Of a stretch of 64,000 bases of DNA, positions 10,107 to 21,799 are shown piece after piece; the stretch's first letter is position 1; each line of letters begins with the position of its first letter. Made by a program: the position numbers and the translations under genes. Where the stretch lies: contig NC_064819.1 of assembly GCF_024166365.1 (NCBI RefSeq), forward strand, positions 206,919,293-206,983,292, read 5' to 3'. The DNA comes from Elephas maximus indicus. Lineage: Eukaryota; Chordata; Mammalia; Proboscidea; Elephantidae. Under the pieces are notes generated by a model. It had not been told where the DNA came from, searched no databases, and was given only the letters and a program-made list of their open reading frames with translations.

Positions 10107-10954
10107 TTTTCATTCTCATTGGATTCCAGGAATTTCTTTATTCCACCCTTAATTTCTTCTATAACCCAGATGTTTTTGAGCAAGTAGCTTTTGTTCAGTT
10201 TCCAAGTGTTTGATTTCTTTTCCCTGCTTTTTCTGTTATTGATTTCTACTTTTATGGGTTTATGGTCAGAGAAGATGATTTGTAATATTTCAATGTTTTG
10301 GATTCTGTTAAAGCTTGGCTTATGGCCTGATATGTAGTCTATTCTGGAGAATGTTCCATGTGCATTGGAAAAGAAAGTACACCTGGCTGCTGTTGGGTAG
10401 AGTGTTCTGTACATGTCTATGAGGTCAAGTTGGTTGATTGTGGCATTTAGATCTTCTGTGTCTTTATTGAGCTTCTTTCTGGATGTTCTGTCCTTCATCA
10501 CAAGTGGTGTGTTGAAGTCTCCTACTATTATTGTGGAGATGTCTATCTCGCCTTTCAATGCTGTTAGAGTTTGTTTTATGTATCTTGAAGCCCTGTCATT
10601 GGGTGCGTAAATATTTATTATGGTTATATCTTCCTGGCACATTGAGTGTTTAATCGTTACGTACTGTCATTCCTTATCTTTTGTGGTGGATTTAACTTTA
10701 AAGTCTATTTTGTCGGAAATTAATATTGCCACTCCTGATTTTTTTTTGGTTGTTGTTTGCTTGATGTATTTTTTTTTCCATCCTTTGAGTTTTAGTTTGT
10801 CTGTGTCTTTAAGTCTAAAATGTGTCTCTTTAGACAGCATATAGAAGGAGCGTGTTTTTTTTATCCAGTCTGCCACTCTATGTCTCTATATTGGTGCATT
10901 TAGTCCATTTACATTCAGGGTAGTTACGGATAGGTATGAGTTCAGTGCTGTCAT
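10107..10954 (-). pseudogene. L1 ORF2 remnant, endonuclease domain
   Basis: The minus strand starts at an ATG near 10954 (MTALNSYLSVTTLNVNGLN) and continues through the apurinic-type endonuclease: KETHF, IINIYAPND, GDFNTPL, RIDYI and SDHKPI are all visible, which are the usual catalytic-site regions. At least one frameshift lies near 10640-10670. The domain is cut from the RT by the LTR at 8839-10100. Confidence 0.9.
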
Positions 10955-11276
10955 TTTGATGTCTTTTTTTTGTGTGTTGTTGACAGTTTCTTTTTTCCAC
11001 TTAGTTTTTAGTGCTGAGTAGTTTTTCTTTATATATTGTCTTTTCCTCTTTTTCATTGTTGTTGATTTTCTGTTTGCTGAGTCTTTAAGTTTTCCTTGTA
11101 TTTTATTTTGATGTGTAGAATTGTTAGCCTCCTTTGTGGTTACCTTAATATTTACCCCTATTTTTTTAAGTTTAAACCAAACTTTTGTATCTTCATATTG
11201 CCTTGACTTCCTCTCCATACGAAAGATCTATGACTACATTTTTGGTCCCTCTCTATTGTTTTAATGTTGTCATCTT

Positions 11277-12345
11277 TTACACAATGACATTGCTGTTTCC
11301 CTGTTTTGAGCATTTTTTTAAATCTTGATTTATATTTGTGATTTCCCTACCTGGGTTGATATCTGGTTGCTCTGTCCTATGTTCTAGTCTTGGGTTGTTA
11401 TCTGATGTTATTGATTTTCTAACCAGAGAACTCCCTTTAGTATTTCTTGTAGTTTTGGTTTGGTTTCTAAAATTCCCTAAAATTCTGTTTATCTGGAATT
11501 GTCCTAATTTTACCTTCATATTTCAGAGACAGTTTTGCTGGATATATGGTTCTTGGCTGGCATTTTTTTCCTTCAAGGCTTTATATATGTCATCCCATTG
11601 CCTTCTTGCCTGCATGGTTTACACTGAGTGTTCCGAGCTTATTCTTATTGACTGTCCTTTGTAGGTGACTTTTTCTTTATCCCTAGCTGCTCTTAAAATT
11701 CTCTCTTTATCTTTGATTTTGGAGAGTTTGATTATAATTTGTCTTGGGGACTTTCTTTTGGGATCTACCTTGTGTGCAGTTTGATGAGCATATTGGATAG
11801 ATATCTTCTCATGTTTCACGATATCAGGGAAGTTTTCTGCCAACAAATCTTCAACAATTTTCTCTGTATTTTGTTTTCCCTCCTCATTCTGGTACTCCAA
11901 TCACTCATAGGTTATTTCTCTTGATAGAGTCCCACATGATTCTTAGGGTTTCTTCATTTTTTTTAATTCTTTTATCTGATTTTTCTTCAAATATATTACT
12001 GCCAAGTGTTTTATCTTTAGTTTCACTAATTCTGACTTCCGTATCCTCAATTCTGCTCCTTTGACTTTCTATTGCATCATCTAATTCTGAAATTTTATTG
12101 TTAATCCTCTGAATTTCTGTTTCCTGTCTCTCTATGGATTCTTGCCACCTATTAAATTTTTCACTATGCTCTTGAATAACCTTCTTAATTTCCTCAACTG
12201 CTTTATCTGTGTGTTCCTTATCTTGTTCTGCATTTTGCCTGATCTCCTTCCTGATGTCTTGAAGAGTTCTGTATACTAATCTTTTGTATTCTACCTCTGG
12301 TAATTCTCTTCATCCATAAGATTCCTTGATTCTTTGATTTGGGAT
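11277..12345 (-). pseudogene. L1 ORF1 remnant (coiled coil plus RNA-binding domain)
   Basis: On the minus strand 12345-11905 encodes a long Glu/Lys/Ile-rich coiled coil (QRINNKISELDDAIESQ, RSRIEDTEVRISETKDK) followed by MWDSIKRNNL and a stop. The next frame, 11900-11619, carries the conserved nucleic-acid-binding part (KSPRQIIIKLSKIKDKERIL). The C-terminal part ends at 11277. ORF1 protein normally forms trimers and coats L1 RNA. Frameshifts near 11905 and 11620 inactivate it. Confidence 0.85.
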
Positions 12346-13727
12346 CTTGTTGAAGCAATCATAGTCTGCTTCTTTATGTGATTTGATATTCACTGTTGTC
12401 TCTGAGGCATTTATGTTATTGTATTAATTCATTTTATGTTTGCTTACTGTGTCCTAGCTTCTTGCTTTGTTTTGTTTCGATATGCCCAAATAGGCTGTTC
12501 AAGTGAACTAGTTTGATTATTTGTGCCTTCGAAGCTCTAATGTCCTGTCACCAGATGGGAAGAGCTGTTACCAGGTATGAGCTGAGGAGTCCATTCACTT
12601 TTCTTGTGGGGGTTCAGCTCAGGTCTCCAGGTGGTCTGTCACCAAGCGTGTGGTGCAGGCTCTCACCTACAGTATTAAATGAGTAGGAGTGGTTGGTGTA
12701 GGCTCAGGTATCTAGCTGCAGCAGGGGCTTATGCTCAGAGCAAGGCAGGGGCCTGACAACCGTCCCCCGAGTGTCTGTGAGGAAATCTCGTCCCTGTTCC
12801 CTAGAGTGCACGGGTGTGTGGGCTCTGCAGCTGGACCATGGGCACCCAATTTGTTTGGCTGTAAGGACTGGGAGCCACCACTTATGCTTGGACCCCTGTA
12901 ATGGAGGACCCTGCTTCATAGGTAGAGCAGTGTCAAACATCAAAAACCTGCCTCTCCACCATGCAGCTGAAAGAGTTGAAGTCAGACCTCAGGCACATGC
13001 ACCACTGCACTGTGCCAAAGAGGGTCTAAGCTGCTGAAATGGGCCCACACAGGTTCATGCATGGGTGAAAGGCATTAAAAGTCTCCGGAATGTTTGTGCC
13101 TGTGCCCAGGCAAAGGAGCTCCTTCTGCGCTGAGCTCCCATCTTAGGGGAGCCAGCAAATTATTTTTTCCCCATTTGTTAATTTGTTCCTTTTCCAAGGC
13201 CAGGAGAATGGCTCAGGGCACACAGCAGGACCTATCTCAGGCTCAGGGAAAGCAACTGCCACTGAAGCCAGCTCTGGAACTGGAGCAGAAGGAGGAGGGA
13301 TCATAGATGGGGAAGAGTCCTTTTGAAAGGGGTGCTTTTTGGGCCACATAGTAAATTAGACGCAAATACTTATTTTTTGCCGATAGTGCTGTTCTTCGCT
13401 GATTCCAGAGGTGGGAGTAGACTCTTGTTGCTCACTCTCACCCACTGTGGAAAATGCATCCTGAATACTACTGCCAGCCCCACCATGATTGCAGCAGGGG
13501 ATAGGGCCTGCCAGGTGCTGGTTCCCACCGAATTGGGTCTGAAAACTCCTCAGTGCTTCTGAACCATCTCTCCCTCCTGCTTCTGCTCAGTCCAATTTTT
13601 TAACTTTGCCTTTGATGTTCAGAGCTCTTAGCTTGTCATATATATAATTGATTCACTTGTTTTTTGGGTCTTTGTCGTAAGAGGGACCACTGGAATCATC
13701 TGACTACTCCTCCATTTTGGCCCTTCC
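12346..13727 (-). mobile_element. L1 5' UTR (second L1)
   Basis: About 1.4 kb of GC-richer sequence between ORF1 and the element's first bases at about 13727 (minus-strand GGCCAAAATGGAGGAGTAG). Several ORFs of 60-90 codons here are not conserved frames. The presence of the 5' terminus shows that this L1 was inserted full length, about 7.6 kb without the LTR. Confidence 0.75.
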
Positions 13728-14367
13728 TCTCCTGTGTGATTCTATAACCGAGGCATTCCCCCAAAGAGAACTGACAACAAAAGGTGTCTACTATCAGCAT
13801 TCCCAGCAGCAGGGATGGGGCTAAAGATTCTATGTTTGAAGGGGAATCTGGGTAAAGATTCAAAATCACAGAGTCTACCACAGTACCTATTTTTCTGAGG
13901 CACCATGCTAGTCACTTGGAGAATAAAGATATTTATTAGTTCACCACATATTGTTGAGGGCTACTATGTGTGCCAGATACTTTTAGGCATGGAAATACAG
14001 ATCTGAACAAGACAGAGATGGTCCCTGCCCTCACAGAGTTTGTAGTCTACTGGAGAGAGAGGCATTAAGTGATTATATGAATAATTACTGAAATTGTATT
14101 AGGAAATCAACAGTTTCTATAGGAGCATAAACAGAGGATCTAATTTAGTCTAAAATCTAAGGACATTCTTAAGTTGCAATTATGTTGTGACCTGAGGATA
14201 AGTAGGAATTAGCCTGGTGAAGTTGGGAGGACGGAGGCTAGTGAGAGAGATAGAAGGAAGATCAATAAAATAAATTTTAGACTCCAATACATAAATCTTA
14301 TATAACTACACCAGCTGTGCCAGTTTCCTTGATAAAATCAAACACCTGATGGGGACATGAGAGACAT
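13728..14367. other. no gene; old repeat-like segment
   Basis: 13910-14080 (ATTGTTGAGGGCTACTATGTG, GGTCCCTGCCCTCACAGAG) resembles an ancient mammalian interspersed repeat that I cannot place confidently. The rest shows nothing recognisable. Confidence 0.4.
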
Positions 14368-14552
14368 GGGGACCTGGTGGTACAATGGCAAAAGTTGATG
14401 GTTCAAGGCCACGCAGCAGCTCCATTGGAGAAAGACGTGACCATCTGCTCCCACAAAGGTTGTAGCCAAGAAAACCCTATGGAGGCAGTTCTACTCTGTC
14501 ACATGGAGTCACCATGAGCTGGAATCAACTTAATGACACCCAACAACAATGG
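14368..14552 (+). mobile_element. tRNA-derived SINE with RTE-like (AAC) tail
   Basis: Head GGGGACCTGGTGGTACAATGG, long-form middle and tail CACCATGAGCTGGAATCAAC, ending ACACCCAACAACAATGG. The AAC-type end is the same kind of terminus as the RTE LINE copies. Confidence 0.85.
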
Positions 14553-14720
14553 CTGGGGAGTGTCCCATTATATATTGGTCTCTACTATATCCTCTATTTA
14601 GTTTTTAAAACTTAAGAAAATGATTCTGGGGGGCAGGGGTTGGATAATTCCAAAGCCAAGGGTAAACCGAAGGGCTGCACAGGAGCAAGGCTACATTTTG
14701 AAGGACACACACTACATAGC

Positions 14721-15224
14721 TGTCTTAGTCATCTAGTGCTGCTATAACAGAAATACCATAAGTGGATAGCTTCAACCAAGAGAAATTTATCCTTTCACAA
14801 TCTAGGAGATTAGAAGTCCAAATTCAGGGTGCCAGCTTCAGAGGAAGGCTTGCTTTCTCTGTCAGCTCTGGGGAAAGGTCCTTGTCATCAATCTTCCCTG
14901 GTTGAGGAGCTTCTCAGAGACCCTGGGTCCCTAGGACATGCTATCTCCTGGCCCTCCATTCTTGGTGGTATGAGGTCCCCATGTCTCTCTGCTCACTTCT
15001 CTCTTTTATATTGCAGAAGAGACTGGTTTAAGACAAAACCTAATCTCGTAGATTGAGTCCTGCCTCATTAGCATAACTGCCAATAATCCCACCTCATCGA
15101 CATCATAGAGATAGAATTTACAACACACAGGAAAATCACATCAGATGACAAAAGTGGACAACTGGGAATCATGGCCCAGCCAAGGTGACACATATTTTTA
15201 TTGGACACAATTTAATCCATGACA
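14721..15224 (-). mobile_element. MaLR/MLT1-like solo LTR
   Basis: 504 bp between exact 5-bp duplications ATAGC (14716-14720 and 15225-15229). It begins TGTCTTAGTCATCTAGTGCTG and ends CATGACA, the complement of a MaLR LTR (TG...CA). Five-base duplications are expected for ERVL-MaLR. Sister copies lie at 22333, 38289, 50825 and 63354. Confidence 0.88.
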
Positions 15225-15562
15225 ATAGCCTGGAGGAATTTAGTTACTCTCAGCAGATCCGAAGGACACCCTCATTAGGCCAAGTAAGTAAGTTAATAAG
15301 AACAGACTGGATATGCAGCACAAGCTTTGCACTTTGTGATTCCTGGCATTGTGCATTTCCTTCCTCTTCAGAGAAGAAATGTCTGCCAATTTCCCTTTAA
15401 AGGGAATTTCTGGCTAAAGTATATCAGTTCTGAATTCTTCTACATATTCTATAAATCATAGCCAATACCCTCTTCCTCTCCCACCCTACCCATGCCTCCA
15501 TACTACCTCTTACTTAACTTTGTTTTTACCATAGCACTTATTACCATCTGGAATATAGATAC

Positions 15563-15730
15563 AGATGTTGTTAGCTGTCATCAGTTTGGCCCCCGACTCA
15601 TGATGACTCCATGAGAAACTGGAAGAAACACTCCTGATCCTGCAGTATTCTCATGATTGGTTGCAGATTGAATTGTCGTGATCCATAGGGTTTTCATTTG
15701 CTGATTTTCAGAAGCAAATTGCCAGGCTTT
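15563..15730 (-). mobile_element. RTE-tail-related SINE
   Basis: Starts with TGTTGTTAGCTGTCATCAG and then GACTCATGATGACTCCATG, the complement of the shared RTE/SINE tail. The remainder (CCATAGGGTTTTCATTTGCTG, AAGCAAATTGCCAGGC) matches the SINE middle poorly, so this is an older or distinct subfamily. Confidence 0.6.
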
Positions 15731-16639
15731 TCTTCCTATGTGTATAGAGAGATAAAGATATAATTTTTTCAATTGCCTCTCTCTTGTAGTACACAGTAAG
15801 CTCCTTGTTTTCTTCACTCTCATATTCCCTGCACTTAGATAGTGATTATCATTCCACTAATATTTATAGACTAATTTATGAGTAAATGCAACAAGACTGT
15901 GAAGAGGTAAGGGACTGAAACAAGTATAGCTAAATTCGTGATTAATTAAGCTATAATTGGGTCACTGATGAGACTTTAGAGATGTTTGGGTGACATACGG
16001 TCCTAGACAAAGCACCATCCTTTCCTGACCCACACACAGCCTTCTTTGGAAGCAAGCTGTCGTGCTGATATCTAATCATGTCAGCTCAACCCCCGTCTCA
16101 AAGGCAACTACTCAGAGACTGCAAAAACTTCTAGTATATGGTTTGTCTTGGAGTGCTGCTTAATATAGATGCCACAGGTTGTATGGTGACCCTGGCCAAC
16201 ACTGCGCATTGACTGACGGCTAACAGCTTTTCCCAGCCTCCTTCTCCTTTGTTGCCTTTTCACTATAGAGGATGGAGAAGCTAAATAGTTTCCCAATCTA
16301 CTTGGCAGCTAAATGTAGCAATGTGACACAGTTTTGGCAAAAAGACATAAGTAGAAGTCTGCGTGTGTGTGCGTATGTGTGTGAGTGTATGTGTGTTTTT
16401 GTGTGAAATGGGGGCAGGAACGAGTTGGAGGACATCCGGGAGAATTTCTCCTTTATTATAAAAGGGACAGATCCAAGGGGAGAGCTAGCTGGCCTTGGCC
16501 CTTTCCCAGTATTCGTGCCTTGAATGCCACAATGAACAAGATTGGACACAAAAAGTCAATAGCTGAAAATGGCAGCATTGCGGAGCTGAACCAATGTCTG
16601 CAATCATTTACCTCTGGACTTCTTGTTATGGTGAAAAAA
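15731..16639. other. no gene or clear repeat seen
   Basis: Only a GT-rich run at 16361-16404 stands out. The 96-codon plus frame at 16385-16675 runs out of this GT tract and has no recognisable domain. Confidence 0.5.
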
Positions 16640-17040
16640 AAAACCTATTTTTTAAAAATTATGATTGTACTTTAGATGAAGGCTGACAGAACAAACTAGC
16701 TTATCCTTAAACAATCAGTATGCATATTGTTTTGTGACATTGGTTACCAACCCCACGACATGTCAACACTCTCTCTTCTCGACCTTGGGTTCCCTATGAC
16801 CAGCTTTCCTGTCCTCTCCTGCCTTCTAATTCTTGCCCCTGGGCTGGTGTGCCCCTTTAATCTCCTTTTGTTTTATGGGCCTGTCTAAACTTTGGCTGAA
16901 GGATGAACCTCAGGAGTGACTTCATTACTAAGCCAAAAGTTTGTCTGGGGGTCATGCTCTCAGGGTTTCTCCAGTTTCTGTCAGGTCAATAAGTCAGGTC
17001 TTCTTTTTTTGAGTTAAAATTTTGTTCTACATTTTCTTCA
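16640..17040 (-). mobile_element. L1 3' UTR fragment, 5' truncated
   Basis: Oligo-A/T and then a TTGTACTTTAGATGAAGGCTG start, with the CCAACCCCACGACATGTCAAC block shared with the 30.2-kb copy. It ends abruptly at the left arm of the inverted repeat at 17050. Confidence 0.75.
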
Positions 17041-17049
17041 GCTCGATTT

Positions 17050-17480
17050 CCAAGTCCAGGGTTCTACACTGTGCCCTTGAGTTTATTGTTTCTTCTTTTC
17101 TCTTTTGCCCTTTCTCCCAGCCATTCTCCCCTCCATCGTGGTTGAAATTCCAACTCTCTGAAAGAAAATTTATCTGATTGTCCGACATTAAATGGGTGAG
17201 AAATATTTTCAGCTTAATTTTTCATTGGAAAAAGAAAAAAAACTCTATTGATTTAAGCCACTGTTTAATTTTCTGTTAATTAAACTGAAAATCTTTCTTA
17301 CTCATTTAATATCAGACCAATCAGATAAAATTCTCTTTCAGAGAGTTGGAATGTCAACAGTGATAAAAGGGAGAATGGCTGGGAGAAAAGACAACAAAGG
17401 GGAGAATGGCTGGGAGAAAGGGAAAAAGAGAAAAGAAGCAGCAGTAAACTCAAGGGCATAGCGTGGAACCCTGGACTTGG
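17050..17480. repeat. large inverted repeat (arms 167 and 200 bp, 64-bp spacer)
   Basis: The left arm 17050-17216 and right arm 17281-17480 are reverse complements at roughly 80-85% by eye. Matching blocks include CCAAGTCCAGGGTTCTACAC against GTGGAACCCTGGACTTGG, and CCAACTCTCTGAAAG against CTTTCAGAGAGTTGG. The right arm is longer because a 30-bp unit (GGGAGAATGGCTGGGAGAAA) is doubled at 17369 and 17399. The origin is unknown. Confidence 0.88.
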
Positions 17481-17737
17481 GAGTAAGAAAGATCCTTTGC
17501 TGAGGGTTGAACAAGAGGTACAGACTTCGGAGCTGCCGCAGCAGCCAGAGGCTTGTCTCCTCATTGTGTGTCCCTGAGGACTGGTTTGCTAGTGACTGTT
17601 TCCTCTTTTGACTTCCTCACACATGTTTACTAAAATCCCCTGTCACTGGAGAAGTCTCTGTGTCTTTGTGCCTTGTGACTAAAAGAGCCCAGCTAACACA
17701 ATTTCTAGCCACGTGTGGTCAGTCTCATAAAGGGCAG

Positions 17738-18176
17738 CATTATGAATTGAATTGTGTCCCCACAAAAGATATGCTGAAGTCCTAACCCTTGATACCTGTG
17801 ATTGTGACCTTATTCAAAAATAGGGCCTTTGAAGGTGCTATCGGTTTAGTTATTATGAGGTCATACAGGAATAGAATGGGCCCTACTCCAATCTAAGTGG
17901 TGTCCTTATAAAAGCGAAGAAGAGGCACAGAGAGACAAAGGAAGGACAACTATGTGAAGATGCAACTATAAGCCAAGGAACTCCTGGGGCTACCAGAAGC
18001 TGGGAGAAACAAAAAAGGATCTTCCCCTAAAGATTTTGGAAGGAGTGTGACCCTGCTGACGCATTGATTTGGATTTCTAGCCTTTAGAAATGTGAGAAGA
18101 TAAATTATCCTTATAAGCTTCCAAATTTGTGGGGTTTTTTTTTTTTTTTTATGACAACCCTAGGAAACTAATACAG
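17738..18176 (+). mobile_element. MLT1-like LTR
   Basis: The order is that of MLT1: TGAATTGTGTCCCCACAAAA, TCCTAACCCTTGATACCTG, GTGTCCTTATAAAAG, CAGAAGCTGGGAGAAAC, ending CCTAGGAAACTAATACA. An expanded T run of 16 lies near 18134. Confidence 0.8.
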
Positions 18177-18527
18177 TCAGCTACTGCACTCTCTCAGAGA
18201 ATGTTTCTCATTGTCACATGAAACACTGGGCTGAATAAACTATTGCTAAAAAGAACAGGCAACCTTAAGAGCCATGCAGTTTGTCACCACTGCTTCATCA
18301 CTTCCCCTTTCAGGGCTTCTTCTTCTCCAGTCTAAGTGTCACCGCACCGATGCCCAGTGCCCTCGTGCTGCTTGTCAGATGACCAGAGTCCTTCTACTTT
18401 GAGAATACCTAGAAATTTCCTGATTCACTGACTTCAACTTAAGAGTTCTCTTCACCCTGACCTTTTATCAACACCTAGGTAAAGGGTACTGTACCCCGGA
18501 GACGCTTAGCCAGTTCTGGGTAATGAT

Positions 18528-19012
18528 TGATTTACCAAGCATGATGTCCTTCTCCAGGGACTGGTTCTCTAGTAGCATGTCCACAGTATGTGAGATGAAG
18601 TCTCGCCATTCTCACTTCTTAGGAGCATTCTGGCTGTACTTCTTCCAAGACAGATTTATTCATTCTTTTGGCGGCCCATGATATGCTCGATATTCTTCGC
18701 CAACACTGTAATTTAAATGCATCAATTCTTCGGTCTTCCTTTTTCATTGTCCAGCTTTCATATGCATATGAGGTGATTGAAAATACCATGGCTTGGATCA
18801 GGCCCACCTTAGTCCTCAAAGTGACCTCTTTCCTTTTTAGCAATTTAAAGAAGTCTTTTGAAGAAGATTTGCCCAATGCAATATGTCATTTGATTTCTTG
18901 ACTGCTGCTTCCATGGGCGTTGATTGTGGATCCAAGGAAAATGAAGTCTTTAACAACTTTAATATTTTTTCTGCTTATCATGATATTGCTTATTGGTCCA
19001 GTTGTGAGAATT
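18528..19012 (-). mobile_element. RTE LINE 3' part
   Basis: Minus-strand RTE ORF2 C-terminal sequence (SSISWAAKRMNKSVLEEVQPECS near 18660-18620) and the region upstream to the KDF/IINRR-like block at 18960. The 3' tail is missing at 18528 and the 5' side stops at an oligo-T run at 19011, where an MLT1 LTR begins. Confidence 0.85.
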
Positions 19013-19021
19013 TTTTTTTTT

Positions 19022-19408
19022 TTTTATTCTGAAGGCCAGGAGTTCCGAAATCAAGGTGTTAGCAGGGCCATGCCCTCTTTGAAGGCTCTAGGGGAAGATC
19101 TTTCCTTGTCTCACAGCTTCTGGTAGCCCCAGATATTCTTTGGTTTGTAGCAGCATAACTCCAGTTTCTGCCTTTGGCTTTACACGGACGTCTTCCTTCT
19201 GTATCTTTGTCTCTGTGTTTTTTTATCCCTTTTACATAAGGACACCGGTCACATTAGATTAAGATCCACCCTACTTCAATATGACCTTGTGTTAACTTTG
19301 CTAATAACGTCTTCAAAGGCCCTATTTCCAAACAAGGTCACATCACAGGTACTGGGGTTAGGACTTCAAGATATCTTTTGGGGGAACACAATTCAACCCA
19401 CAACTGCA
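19022..19408 (-). mobile_element. MLT1-like LTR
   Basis: Complement of MLT1: CCGAAATCAAGGTGTTAGC, TGGTAGCCCCAGATATTC, CAAGGTCACATCACAGG, ending TTTGGGGGAACACAATTCAACCC. It is 5'-incomplete at 19022. Confidence 0.78.
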
Positions 19409-19667
19409 TTGTAACAGTTCTTAAGAAGCAAAACGTTGGATTTCCAGTACAGACATTGGGGGTCTTGACGAGAAGGTAGAGAGGAAGATATTTTACCTTG
19501 GGCAAAGGGTTCTTTTGGGTGCCTTTCAAAGCATGATATGACGCCTCATTTTCCAAAAGGCAGGAAATACCTTATACTACTTACTACAAACTAGCAGCCC
19601 GTGGACATGTTTTGTTTGGCCATGTCAAAAACATAACTGATTAGAGAAACACCAAAAACTAGTGTTA

Positions 19668-19849
19668 AAAAAGAAAAAAACCCACTGCAGTCGAGTCAAT
19701 CCCAACGCATAGTGACCCCATAGGGCTTCCAAGGCTGTATATCTCTATAGAAGCAGACTGCCACATCTTTACCCCACAGAGCCACTGGGTGTTTGGAATT
19801 GCCGATCTTGCGATTAGCAGCCAAACTCTTTAATCTCTGCACTACTGGT
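19668..19849 (-). mobile_element. tRNA-derived SINE
   Basis: Reverse copy, long form: AGTCGAGTCAATCCCAACGC, CATAGGGCTTCCAAGGCTGT, then the complement of the tRNA-like head ending at TCTCTGCACTACTGG. Confidence 0.85.
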
Positions 19850-20124
19850 AACGTAATATATTTATTGTGAGTACATATAATTTGAATCAGGCAGCATCGC
19901 CCAAACATGTGGGGAAGGCTCTCCGAAGAGGGCACAGAGAAAGTGGGTTATATAGGTCATTGTTATGTTAATTTCTTATTAGGTAACATCAAAGCACAGG
20001 GCAGGTTTTGTAAACAGTCACCAAGGACATGCCATACATCCTAAAAGGGCCTCTGGTCATACCCTGGAGCTCCTGCTTCTAGAAGCTGGCTACACATAGA
20101 TAATTTTTCAGAGGAACCCAATAC

Positions 20125-20282
20125 AAAACCTAAACCTAGTGCCGTCGAGTCGATTCCGACTCATAGCGACCCTATAGCACAGAGTAGAACTGCCCCCATA
20201 GAGTTTCCAAGGAGCGCCTGGCAGATTGAAACTGCCAGCCCTTTGGTTAGCAGCCATAGCACTTAACCACTACTCCATCTAA
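20125..20282 (-). mobile_element. tRNA-derived SINE, short form
   Basis: Complement of tail GTCGAGTCGATTCCGACTCA, TAGAACTGCCCC, GTTTCCAAGGAGCG and head ACTTAACCACTACTCCA. The short form lacks the CTGCTTCC..AAAGATT middle found in long copies. Confidence 0.88.
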
Positions 20283-20424
20283 GGCAAAATGATCTCCACC
20301 AAGCTGCTTATTAGGCTTAGGCTATTGTTCAACTTTAAGGTGACCTTGGGGAATTAGTTCCTACAAGGTTCAAAATGACGCCTTAGGGCAGATGGCCTGT
20401 GTGGGTGACCCTAATTCTATGAGA

Positions 20425-20650
20425 GAGACAGTATAGCACAATGATTAAGCATGCAGCCAATGAAGCTGATTACTATCACCATTGATTAGTCATGTGATCT
20501 TGGCTAAGTTACTTAACGTCTCTCTCAGTTTCTCAGCCTGTAAAATGGAGATAGAATAATGCATACCACGTAGGATCATTGTGAAAGTTAAATGAGATAC
20601 TCATTTAAATGCTTACTTAGCCCCATGCTTGACAGATAAGCAGTTAAACG
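20425..20650 (+). mobile_element. MIR SINE
   Basis: Contains the MIR core (ATCTTGGCTAAGTTACTTAAC, CAGTTTCTCAGCCTGTAAAAT, GATCATTGTGAAAGTTAAATG) in the usual order. Confidence 0.85.
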
Positions 20651-20662
20651 TTGTTTTGTTGT

Positions 20663-20832
20663 TGTTAACCAAAAAAAGACCCTTTGCTGTCGAGTCGATT
20701 CCGACTCACAGTGACCCTATGGGACAGAGTATAACTGCCCCGTAGAGTTTCCAAGGAGCGGCTGGTGGATTTGAACTGCAGACCTGTTGGTTAGCAACTG
20801 TAGCACTTAACCACTACACCACCAGGGTTTCC
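20663..20832 (-). mobile_element. tRNA-derived SINE, short form
   Basis: Well-preserved reverse copy ending ACCACTACACCACCAGGGTTTCC. TTGTTGTTGTTA lies on both sides (about 20652-20666 and 20833-20845), consistent with a target duplication inside an older RTE-type (AAC)n tail. Confidence 0.87.
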
Positions 20833-20833
20833 T

Positions 20834-20955
20834 TGTTGTTGTTAGGTGCGATCAATTTTTGACTCATAGCAACACCATGTGAGAAAGTAGAATTGTTCCC
20901 GTAGGATTTTCTAGGCTGTGTAATGTTTATAGGAGATAACCAGATCTTTCTTCCA
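20834..20955 (-). mobile_element. RTE-tail-related fragment
   Basis: Starts TTGTTGTTGTTAGGTGCGATC, the complement of the RTE 3' terminus, then GACTCATAGCAACACCATG. The short SINE at 20663 sits in its (AAC)n end. Confidence 0.65.
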
Positions 20956-21504
20956 CCTAATTCCCAATGATTTAAAGGATAAGCTATTTTTCCCTAGAAG
21001 AGAAAGAGGTAGAGAGATAAGGAAAGAGAGAGAGAGAGACCAAAGTTCAGCCTTACAGCTAGTTTTTCTTGTAATAGATGGTTTGTGCTGGCTCTTGTGA
21101 GAACACAGCAGGGAGTAGTCCGTTCTTCTTAAGCAGGAGGGAGTGGTCAGGAAATTCTTACCAGAGGAGGGGATCTTTGGACTAAATCTTGAAACCAGTT
21201 TCTGCTCTCACCTTGGGCTTCTAGCAACCACTAGATAGTGGTGGAGAAAATAAAACAGAAATTTTTAACATTACCTGTATTCTTCTAGAATGATAAGAAA
21301 TGATGATATCTTTGAAAAATACTACTTTAGATTTCAATTATTACAGGTAATAACTCTGTAAGCACTGTCAGCTTGTGTTTCCCCTGTTTTTGCCTTTTAT
21401 AGCTCCTGCGCTGGCATACCGACAGACGTTGTACTTTTACCTCACTCCACTCCTTAGTCATTCGTGTCACGTTTAAGTATATCAGCAGTCTAGTAGACGG
21501 ACAG
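20956..21504. other. no gene seen; purine-rich tract
   Basis: A GA-rich run lies at 21000-21040. The rest has no recognised repeat or convincing ORF. Confidence 0.45.
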
Positions 21505-21683
21505 GAGCCCTGGTAGCACAAAGATGAATTGTTTGGCCATTTGAACCCACCAGCCGTTCTATGAGAGAAAAAACCTGGCTATCTGCTCCCATAGATTTCC
21601 CCCTAGGAAACTCTATGGGGCAGTTCTGTCATATAAGGTTGCTATGAGTTGGAAATGATTCAGTGACACACAATAAAAACAAG
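21505..21683 (+). mobile_element. tRNA-derived SINE, diverged long form
   Basis: AGGAGCCCTGGTAGCACAAA head, CTATCTGCTCCCATAGATT middle, TATGAGTTGGAAATGATTC tail, ending CACACAATAAAAAC. Confidence 0.8.
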
Positions 21684-21799
21684 TAGACTACAAGAAGAGT
21701 TTGTTCATTAAAATCAAGATATAATGCAGCTGACACTATCCCTTAGGTCAAAAGAGGAAAAATTTAACTACGAACTAACTGAAGACATCAGTATATCCT

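Noticed and set aside
9771..10213. Two long plus-strand ORFs with repeated protein motifs
   Set aside because: They run across the 78-bp repeats, whose length is a multiple of three, and are antisense to the LTR. The repetition in the protein is a by-product of the DNA repeat.
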